Shown piece by piece: positions 54,865 through 64,000 of a DNA stretch of 64,000 nt; position 1 is the stretch's first letter, and every line of letters starts with the position of its first letter. The notes under the pieces are model-generated. The model worked only from the letters and a program-made list of their open reading frames with translations. It was not told where the DNA came from and did no database searches. The stretch lies in assembly GCF_024679245.1 (NCBI RefSeq), contig NC_090179.1:7751327-7815326 (forward strand), in the 5' to 3' direction. Source of the stretch: Pseudorasbora parva (lineage: Eukaryota; Chordata; Actinopteri; Cypriniformes; Gobionidae). The translations under genes and the position numbers were made by a program.

Positions 54865-55690
54865 GGGGGGGGGGGGGGGGGGGGTGAACTGCTGTTTCAT
54901 GCATATTGAGCTTTTTACACTGTTAAAGACTTGGATTCCCATCCTAAACATAGACAAAGTTTCAAAAACTAATGTTGGACGTTTGATGGAGTATTTCTGT
55001 GTCAAAAATACTCCTTCCGGTTTCTCACAAGTTTCGGAGAGTTTTTTTCGAGTATGGCTCGACCTGACGTTAATAGAGCGGAAGGTCCTTGTATGGGCCG
55101 TACGGGCTCTTCTCCCGGGAGGGTGCGCGCGCGCGTGACTAGAGTGAGAGAGGAAATGCACGCCCATAAACACTCGCTCAGCTGCAGATCCAGTCGTCCG
55201 TGAACACTTCTGTCGTTATAGTCCGCGCCGCGCTCCACTTCATTCCTCCACTTTGACATTAAGCGACTTCATCGCTTTAGCACAGCATTCCGGGAAGGCA
55301 GCGCTGCATTTGAACCGATTTGAACGCAAAAATAACGGGAAGCCTTAAAACATCGCTTCAGTCGCATCGCAAAGTGGATCTCCACACTATGTTTTTAGTG
55401 TGTTTTTGACAGAGCGGTCCCAGGGATAAAGGTTCGGTCCTGCTTTGGAAGCAGACGGTGATTAAAACTGCTTCAAATGTCTATGCTGTTGCTTATCGTC
55501 GCCTGAGTAAACATCAGTAAACGACACGATCGCGTGCTTCGTCATTCAAATGCGCTAACGGTTAGTCCATTGTTGTTCTATATATAACGTATATAACGCA
55601 AAACCGTTTTGCTTGCTACTACTAAGGTTAGTCGCATACAATAGACAATAAACCGAATCATGTCCTCATAAACTGCGAGTAAAGACATTA
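54865..55690. mobile_element. Element C copy 2, truncated
   Basis: Follows TTAA (54861-54864), begins with a run of 20 G and then TGAACTGCTGTTTCATGC. Parallel to copy 1, roughly 90% alike by eye, and breaks off into a (TA)n microsatellite at 55723. Confidence 0.6.
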
Positions 55691-55724
55691 TAAGAAATTA
55701 TAATAGTGATATTCTTATTATAAA

Positions 55725-55799
<75 letters not shown>

Positions 55800-55869
55800 C
55801 TCATGTTGCCATTCAGTAAACAGTTTTAGTAGCCTATATATTGATTTAACATAAATACCTTTTTTATTG

Positions 55870-56313
55870 CACCTGTGGAGACTCCAATATGGGGCGGGGC
55901 AGGGACTCCAAAACGGGCGGGGACTCCAATATGGGACGGGATCTCCACGAGCAACAACTTTAACCATTGGCTGTGGATTCTGTTCTGTATTTTGCGTATG
56001 TGAGTTTTTGTTGTAGGTGGCTATTGTACTGTGCTAATTAATTGAGACTTCTTACAGCTCTTACAGGTTGTTGGCCTTGTTTGTTTCGTTGCTTCTATTG
56101 CTCTCCCCTTTTTTGTAAGCCGCTTTGGATAAAAGCATCTGCTAAATGATTAAATGTAAATGTAAATGATTCAGCCAATTGTCATTGACTTACATTTTTT
56201 TTTAAAAGGGCGAAAATTAAACATAATAAAAGGTCATAATAAAACTCAAAATTATTAAAATAAAACAGAAAACCAGAAAATTATTTTTATTAATATATAA
56301 AGTATATATTTTA

Positions 56314-56399
<86 letters not shown>

Positions 56400-57180
56400 T
56401 GAATTTAATAGAATTTCCAAATTTAATTGGAAAAAGAACATTATATACAACATGTATTGCTTAAAAAATACATTGGAAAAGTATAATGATATCACGTTAT
56501 ACCATGCACACTTCAATATACTTTTAAAGCAAAAATCTAATATACACATATATTTTTGCAGTTTTTCATTTCCTGTGATGGGTAGGTTTAGGGGCAGAGG
56601 CAGTGTAGGGGGATAAAATACGGTTTGTACAGTATGAAATACATTACGCCTATGGAAAGTCAATATGTGCTTTTCGCTCAGCCTCAAGTCCTGTCTGGAA
56701 ACGACAGACAGGACAGTGGAAAGATCCATGCTTATACTGTAAGGAAAGTGTCTGTCCAGATGACAACATTAAATCAACATATTACACACACTGAATTATC
56801 CCACTAATGTATCACTTACTATTAACAACACAAACTGCATACTGTACGTTTCTTTAAAAGTTGAGGGAAAAAACATGATAGAAACTCCATGAATGCTGTC
56901 TAAGAATCGTCAATATCATTCTATCGTTCCCTTAATATCAATGGCAACTTAACCCCAGAAAACAACATTATACTTAAATTCATCAATAAAACTAACAAAA
57001 TTAAGCTATGACATTATTTCAAACGATTTTGTATCGTATGATCGACATAGTTACCTTCAGTGTTATTTTCTAACTTTAGCGAGCCTTCCTGTCAGTGGGA
57101 AGCCACGCCCCATTTTGGAGCTCCTACCCCGTTTTGGAGTTCCTGCCCCCATTTGGAGTTCTCCAAGCTGCAGTTATACC
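55870..57180. repeat. Region bounded by inverted GGAGTCC/GCCCC motifs
   Basis: 55880-55950 repeats GGGGCGGG and GGACTCCAA(T/A)A. 57100-57165 repeats the complement (CCCCGTTTTGGAGTTCCTGC). This could be the ends of one element. Between them are a SINE/LINE tail (56114-56169), a long (TA)n (56318-56396) and the GGTAGGTTTAGGGGCAG repeat. No gene. Confidence 0.45.
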
Positions 57181-58212
57181 CTTCTCAACATTCCTCCTAT
57201 GATGCAAATATCGTCAATTATGCATCATAGGAGGAATTTTTCCAGGAATAAAATGCATAAATCTCTTGTCTCAGGGGGTATGATGGGGGAAAGCACAATC
57301 ATTTGAATATACTCCAGGGTTTCTACTGATACAAAGCCATATGCTAATCGCTGAAGTAACCCTTTAATGATATTAATTATGTATTTTTAAAATATGCTTT
57401 TAGTGCATTGTTAACAATGACAATTTTGAGCATAAGTTTAAAATATATAAAAATATATTTTAAAGTAATGTTCAAATAAGTACACTTTACAAAAGTACAC
57501 TGAACTTTCATTTAAAGTATATTTTTCTAAAATATATTTTTAGAAAATATACTAAAATACAGTTATTTTAAAGTGTGTTAAAAGTTGTATTGTGAAATAT
57601 GATGCTAATATATTTTTTATATATTTAGAAATGGTACATTTTTTGTATCGGAAAAGAGAATATATTTGAAATATAATAAAGTATACTTTTTTTCACCAGG
57701 GTATGATTTATAGAATTTTACTAATTCACTCTGTTAGCTGCCTATAGTAAATATAAATGTTTTGCTGTTAGATTTTACAGTATACGGACAGCAATTGTTT
57801 TCAAAGTGTGTCCATGCATTGAATTTCTGAACCAAATATATAGATTTTCTCAAATAAGGCAGTAAATCAAGAGTATGGTGTTCAGTGTAGTAATTTCCAC
57901 ATAAACATGATATTGTGTTAAATAAATGTCAACTCTAAGAAGTGTTAAATAAAATTTTAAAAGGTGTTAATTTTTAATATTGGTAGTGAGTTCATATTAA
58001 AATGAACTACATTTTAGAGTTACAGTTATTCTCTGTAGGATTAGTATTTTAACTTCAGAAAGAGTTAAATTTCAACTCTGAAAAAGTGTTAAATATTCAA
58101 CTCCAAGAGCAGAGTTATTTAAACTGGAGTTAATTTGATGGTTACGCATGTACACTCAGATTGAGCTGATTTTAACTACCAGGGAGGAAAAAAAAACAGA
58201 ATTTGCTGTGCA
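57181..58212. other. AT-rich intergenic repeats
   Basis: A 15-bp-stem hairpin at about 57190-57237 (TCCTCCTATGATGCA and complement). 57380-57700 is self-complementary AAAATATATTTTTA sequence resembling a decayed MITE. No gene. Confidence 0.45.
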
Positions 58213-58389
58213 GAATCACTGAAGGACAGACAAACACAAGAACTACAACTGACTTCAGCCACATTTTTAGATGAAATCAACTGAAGATAAAAGAAGACAT
58301 TAAATCTCTGAAGATCTCAGCAGAGGATTAAACAACTCCTCAAACAGCATTACCAGCTTCACACATTACTAACCAGACTGACTTTATTA
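58213..58389 (-). repeat. Family A fragment
   Basis: Minus-sense copy of the CTTCAGTTGATTTCATCTAA to CAGTCTGGTTAGTAATGTG part of family A, next to the second Tc1. Confidence 0.75.
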
Positions 58390-59522
58390 CTCTTTTAATG
58401 AAAATGCAGGTCCTTCTCAAAAAATTAGCATATTGTGATAAAGTTCATTATTTTCCATAATGTAATGATAAAAATTAAACTTTCATATATTTTAGATTCC
58501 AACTGAAATATTTCAGGTCTTTTATTGTTTTAATACTGATGATTTTGGCATACAGCTCATGAAAACCCAAAATTCTCAAAACATTTGCATATTTCATCCG
58601 ACCAATAAAAGAAAAGTGTTTTTAATACAAAAAAAAGTCATTATGCACTCAATACTTGGACGGGAATCCTTTTGCAGAAATGACTGCTTCAATGCGGCGT
58701 GGCATGGAGGCGATCAGCCTGTGGCACTGCTGAGGTGTTCTGGAGGCCCAGGATGCTTCGATAGCGGCCTTAAGCTCATCCAGAGTGTTGGGTCTTGCGT
58801 CTCTCAGCTTTCTCTTCACAATATCCCACAGATTCTCTATGGGGTTCAGGTCAGGAGAGTTGGCAGGCCAATTGAGCACAGTAATACCATGGTCAGTAAA
58901 CCATTTACCAGTGGTTTTGGCACTGTGAGCAGGTGCCAGGTTGTGCTGAAAAACCAAATCTTCATCTCCATAAAGCTTTTCAGCAGATGGAAGCATGAAG
59001 TGCTCCAAAATCTCCTGATAGCTAGCTGTATTGACCCTGCCCTTGATAAAACACAGTGGACCAACACCAGCAGCTGACATGGCACCCCGGACCATCACTG
59101 ACTGTGGGTACTTGACACTGGACTTCAGGTATTTTGGCATTTCCTTCACCCCAGTCTTCCTCCAGACTCTGGCACCTTGATTTCCGAATGACATGCAAAA
59201 TTTGCTTTCATCCGAAAAAAGTACTTTAGACCACTGAGCAACAGTCCAGTGCTGCTTCTCTGTAGCCCAAAAGTGGCTTGACCTGGGGAATGCGGCACCT
59301 GTAGCCCATTTCCTGCTCACGCCTGTGCACGGTGGCTCTGGATGTTTCTACTCCAGACTCAGTCCACTGCTTCCGCAGGTCCCCCAAGGTCTGGAATCGG
59401 TCCTTCTCCACAATCTTCGTCAGGGTCCGGTTACATCTTCTCGTTGTGCAGCGTTTTTTGCCAAACGTTTTCCTTCCCACAGACATCCCACTGAGGTGCC
59501 TTGATACAGCACTCTGGGAACA

Positions 59523-60706
59523 CAACCCGTTCTCACTCCTAAGGCGTCAAAATCCGAAGCATAGTCAAGTGCCTTCCACGTCACAATTAAGACGCTAAAG
59601 GTGCCCCTGGGCGTCATTTTGCGACGCGCTGGGTGCTCCATTCATTACAATGATAAACCTTTGGCGTCATAAACAGACGCATTTAATAATTTGCGTTTAT
59701 AAAAGCAGACATGATTTTATTAATATTTAAAGGCTACTTTTATATTTTGGAGCAACTAACTCCACTCCTACCCTAAACCTACCCATATCTTAACAATATA
59801 AAACACATACCAGGCAAATAAATGTACAGTCACAAGTATTTATTGCAAAAACTGACCAAAGCAGAATAAAAGTATTAACTCATGTTGCATTCCAAGTCTT
59901 CTGAAGTCATACGATGTCTTCATGTCAAGAACAGAGTTGATCTTGATGTTTTAATCGCTGAAATGATGATCCCGCTGCCCCGTGAACGAAGTCATTCATA
60001 TCTCATTCAAATAATTCAAAAGACTCCTGAGCCTGACGCGATCAGTCACAAGACACACGAGAGCCAATGACATTTTACAATCAATGCTGACGTAATGACG
60101 CAATTGGTCACAAGACATACGAGAGCCAATGCAATTTCACTATGATATCTGACATAACGGGCGCCAATATTTGAAATTTGATTGTGTTTGTTGATGATCT
60201 TCTGCGGATGGAGTTGCTGATCGCTTTTGGGGATTTTCTTCATACAAATCAATCGTTTGGCCTCGGAAAACTTGGATTGAAAGTTTTAAGTTTAACTTTT
60301 TTGAATAACTCGTGGATGCAGTCGTATGTTATATCCTGTGTTTTATATCATGTTCACACAAATGGGTAGGTTTAAGGATGGGATGGGGTTGGGTTACATG
60401 TTAAGCATGTCTAAATAGCGTAAATAAAATAAATGTAAATAAAATTATGCTTGCTGATTAAATTAAAAAACACACTCCAACATGTCATAATGGCAAAATT
60501 ATAAACTAATACAATTTCACCATGACGATGACATTACTAATACCCAGTGCGTCTGTGTATGACGCCAAAGGTTTCTCACTGAAATGAATGGAGCACCCAG
60601 CGCGTCGAAACATGACGCCTTGGGGCACCTTTAGCGTCTTTATTGTGACGCAGAAGGCACTTGACCATGCTTCGGTTTTTGACGCCTTGGGAGTGAGAAT
60701 GGGTTG
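59523..60706. mobile_element. 1.2-kb element with about 60-bp inverted ends
   Basis: Flanked by GGGAACA at 59516-59522 and 60707-60713. Ends CAACCCGTTCTCACTCC and GGAGTGAGAATGGGTTG, with complementarity running on through AAGGCGTCAAAA and GTCAAGTGCCTTC for about 60 bp and further at lower identity. No transposase. A 7-bp duplication does not fix a superfamily. Confidence 0.8.
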
Positions 60707-60770
60707 GGGAACAGCCTATTCGTTCAGAAATTTCTTTCTGTGTCTTACCCTCTCGCTTGAGGGTGTCAAT

Positions 60771-61048
60771 AGCTGCGTTTCCATTACAGATTTGCGAAAA
60801 ACTTTTGCGATATTTCTTAAATGTTGATAAAAAACTGTTGCGAAATGACAGCGTTTCCATTGCTGCAGTTATGCGACTAAAACATTACTTTCCTCTCGCG
60901 ATAGGTCAGTCCAAAATTATGGCACTTAGTAGGTTTGTATATCCCATCCATCACACTAGCCATTATTTTCATTGGAAGGAGACGTGTGTGTTATCCAAGA
61001 ATTAATGGCAAGGAAAGCCCCTTAGGTTACTTAAGCGGCACGGATATG

Positions 61049-61093
<45 letters not shown>

Positions 61094-62383
61094 AGATCTG
61101 CTTCAAGGTCTTCATAATAATGTAGCATTTCTGTGTTTAGAATCCAGTATTACTGTAATCCTATATTGTCTTTTATGAGTTTAATAAAGAACTCTGTCTC
61201 GTCTTCTCTCCAAACAAACCGTCATCTGCAAAGAATGATCGACTTTTATGCGCGCCAGGTTGAGGCATATAGAGTAGAGCGAAATGTTTGAATTTACATG
61301 TTAACTCAAATGTTTTTGTTATTTTTTGCTTTTACCTCTTTCGTTATTTTGGCTAGATATTTCGTTTGATGGGCATTTGAACTGAATTTAGAAATGCTTT
61401 GGAAAAGAAAAAATTGGCGTTTAATAAACAAAATATTTTTTTTTGAAATGGAGACAGCGTTTGGAGTGAGTGCATGCAAAATAATTAGTTCCCCGAGTCC
61501 ACAAATACAAATAGACAGTTTACAGTTTATAATTATGTCTTGAACTCATCTGTATAGCTAAAAATGAAAAGAGTATTGTAAATTGTTTCATCTCTCTTAA
61601 AGGAAGAAGGAAAAAATGAGAACGTCAGCGCTTTTATCGGCCGTGGCTTAAAGAAAACATAGCCTAACTACGAAACTAAATAGGCTACGTTTAGGCCTAA
61701 ACATTAGCCTGTAATATTATTATTTTAATTTATATGTTGGTTATGAAAAGTGATCAGCATGCACAAGAAACGTATAATATGTTTGAGACCTGGGGAGTCA
61801 CATGATTTTGATCACTTCGAGTTTTATTTTCTAGAAAGTCTTTCTTAAAAAATATATTTAGTTTTGTATAAATTGTATTTTTATTTTGATCGATGTTTCA
61901 TCAATTAATTGCCTGTTTATTAGATAAGAAGCAAACTAAGATCGTCTGGAATGGATTGACGTGCAACTGGCCTGTTTCCTCAGCCTTTGAGTAGCCTAAG
62001 GCTGAAACTATAGGCTAGCTCTTTCTGTTTTAATACATTTCTTGAATATATGTCTTAATTACAGTATATATAGCCTGTAGTCATTATTAGGAGAAAATAT
62101 ATGTCCTTTTAACTACATTATCTTGTTATTACGACACAATTGAGTGAAAAATATAATATATAGGCCCTATGTTGCAGCAATGCGTCACCGCAACGGGTGA
62201 CATGTAAATGGGCAGTTTTGCGAAAATGTCCTTTTTCGAATTGCCTGAAAAACCACCTCATGAGAGCGTAAAAACTTTTTTGCGATATATGGGAGTTTTT
62301 GCGAAATTGCCGCGTTTCCATTGGGCGTATTTTCAATTCGCAATTTCAATTTGCGCAATTTGAAGGGTAATGGAAACGCGGCT
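60771..62383. mobile_element. 1.6-kb element with GCGTTTCCATT ends
   Basis: Ends AGCTGCGTTTCCATTAC and GTAATGGAAACGCGGCT, flanked by AAT (60768-60770, 62384-62386). Three-base duplication suggests Harbinger-like. Subterminal TTTGCGAAA/TTTTGCGA motifs at both ends. A (TG)n tract at 61051-61092. No transposase. Confidence 0.78.
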
Positions 62384-62747
62384 AATGATGGCCTTCTGGA
62401 CAGCAGTCAGGTCGGCAGTCTTACCCATGATTGCGGTTTTGAGTAATGAACCAGGCTGGGAGTTTTTAAAAGGAATCTTTTGCAGGTGTTTAGAGTTAAT
62501 TAGTTGATTCAGATGATTAGGTTAATAGCTCTTTTAGAGAACCTTTTCATGATATGCTAATTTTTTGAGACAGGAATTTTGGGTTTTCATGAGCTGTATG
62601 ACAAAATCAGTATTAAAACAATAAAAGATCTGAAATATTTCATTTGGAGTGCAATGAATGAAAATATATGAAAGTTTAGTTTTTATCACTACATTATGGA
62701 AAATAATGAACTTTATTACAATATGCTAATTTTTTGAGAAGGACCTG

Positions 62748-62919
62748 TAATACGTTAATTTACCCATAAATGATGATAAGTTATTAAATTATGTGTTGTT
62801 AATAGAGGTGCAATGGATTACAGGGGACATGTCCCCTCCGCACTTTTTGAAAATGCCCACCTTCGACTCAACTTGCTTTCTGTATTGCCTCTGTAAATAA
62901 AAAAAATAAAAATAAAAAA

Positions 62920-63018
<99 letters not shown>

Positions 63019-63640
63019 CATACATGCATACATATATCATACATAATTAACCCTTTTAGAGCATTTACACATTTGTCTATGAAACTTCTGGATTGATATA
63101 TATTTTTCTCATTTAATATATGCAAATGAAAGAAATTCTTCAGGCAACATAATTATGTTTTTTGTGTGTTGTTTAAATTTTGATAGTCCATTGTATGTTA
63201 AAAATGGATGTTTTAACTGAAATGAAAATTGAGTATTCATTCATTTGAGCATTTAGAAGCACTCATTGTCTTGCAGTGCACTACTGCCATCTAGAGGTTG
63301 CACTGGATAAATCAGCAGATCACCAAAGGACATATTCCTGTTTTTTACTGTAAATTACACAATGACTTGTTCTTTTTCACTTCCACATACTGCTGTTTTC
63401 ACAGGACAATGCTGGCAGCTGTGGTTACCAGATAATTCCTGTAGAAAATAAAGCAGCACAGTAGATAACTTTACTGACGAAATATGCTAATTGCTTTACA
63501 ATGACTAATCATATAAAACAACTGCTAAGTCTACATTTTTTGTTAATTTCACATAACTGTGTTGTATATAAAAATAGAAGAAAAAAAACTAAAAAAAATT
63601 TTTTTTTAGATTTGTCCTCAAAACTTTTAAAATGATACAT
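62748..63640. other. Intergenic, (TA)n and unassigned repeats
   Basis: About 90 bp of (TA)n at 62921-63011; otherwise no recognised terminus or gene. The GGGGACATGTCCCC motif at 62823-62836 is a perfect small palindrome. Confidence 0.4.
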
Positions 63641-63944
63641 TTTCTGTGCATTTGGATTACATAATTTTAACATAAATTATTCAACTGAATGTGATTCATA
63701 AATGGCAGTTATACGCTAATTAAACAGTTAAGAAGTATGCATAATAGTACACAGAAAAACTTAGCAGTGAGCACACTACATAATTCTTAACTGTTTAATT
63801 TACGTATAACTGGCATATGAATCACATTCAGTTTATTAAAACAATTAAATACATAAACTGTTTTATCAATGTATGACTTATAAATAATTTCATTACATTA
63901 TTAATTTGTTTGTGTTAAAATATGTAATCCAAATGCACAGGAAA
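63641..63944. mobile_element. Palindromic MITE near the window end
   Basis: TGTGCATTTGGATTACATA at the left and TATGTAATCCAAATGCACA at the right. Inner arms TGAATGTGATTCATA and GCAGTTATACG also pair. Related sequence at 28850-29045. Ends may extend to the window edge. Confidence 0.65.
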
Positions 63945-64000
63945 TTTATATGCTTTTCAAATACTTGTTAAGACATGTTTTTTTTTTTTGAGTGCATAAA

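Larger units (their letters stand above)
58649..62428 (-). pseudogene. Tc1 transposase, copy 2 (interrupted, D to N)
   Basis: ATG at 62428, split by two insertions: pieces 62428-62384, 60770-60707, 59522-about 59280, then a frame change to about 59280-58649. It has the same deletion after KPLL as copy 1. The Arg codon that is TGA in copy 1 is intact here. The second catalytic Asp (FQHD in copy 1) is Asn (FQHN, codon 58940-58942). DESK and NPIENLW are kept. Inactive. Confidence 0.88.
58407..62747 (-). mobile_element. Tc1-like transposon, copy 2, with two nested elements
   Basis: Ends CAGGTCCTTCTCAAAAAATT and AATTTTTTGAGAAGGACCTG. TA follows the right end; the left flank reads TG. Nested insertions at 59523-60706 and 60771-62383. 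Transposase on the minus strand, 62428 to 58649. Confidence 0.9.

Overview
The window is vertebrate nuclear DNA, almost certainly from a teleost fish and probably a cyprinid (Danio/carp-like). The reasons are one multi-exon vertebrate gene on the minus strand, very high A+T, long (TA)n and (TG)n microsatellites, and extreme density of fish-type DNA transposons (Tc1, hAT, Harbinger-like, TTAA-type, CACTG-ended) and LTR elements. There are no bacterial operons, CRISPR arrays or rRNA/tRNA genes. The species cannot be fixed from the sequence.

Gene: one host gene is supported, a pannexin-1 (panx1) ortholog on the minus strand. It has six coding exons between 45837 (ATG) and 29939 (stop) that join in phase to a 417-residue protein. 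It keeps the four extracellular cysteines, the W-R pair of the first loop, a glycosylation sequon and a DVVDG caspase site. Intron 2 (about 11.9 kb) is packed with transposons.

Layout. 1-580: part of repeat family A. 1500-12792: a BEL/Pao retrotransposon remnant, split by a CACTG-ended DNA element (1676-3248) and by an intact-looking 8.4-kb LTR retroelement (3532-11959). That LTR element has 2.5-kb LTRs, a tRNA-Asn primer site, a gag-like ORF and no pol. 12793-20230: stacked DNA elements (families A and B, a 2.3-kb element with a 10-bp target duplication, a Harbinger-like element, a Tc1 tail). 20231-23060: palindromic repeats, a SINE/LINE tail and a 44-bp tandem array. 23089-28523 (minus): a young endogenous retrovirus with two identical-looking 531-bp LTRs, a tRNA-His primer site, gag with one in-frame stop, and internally deleted pol and env. 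28524-29200: repeat fragments up to the panx1 3' end. 29212-45837: panx1. 46000-64000: intergenic transposon mosaic, including a second Tc1 copy (58407-62747) and a second copy of a short element carrying a RecQ-helicase-like fragment.

The insertions can be ordered because several target-site duplications close up exactly once the younger insertion is removed. The best example is 38259-42684: a hAT, then a Tc1 inside the hAT's own target duplication, then a Harbinger-like element inside the Tc1, then a RecQ-fragment element on that junction. All calls were made by reading. Superfamily names rest on terminal motifs and target duplications, not on database matches.
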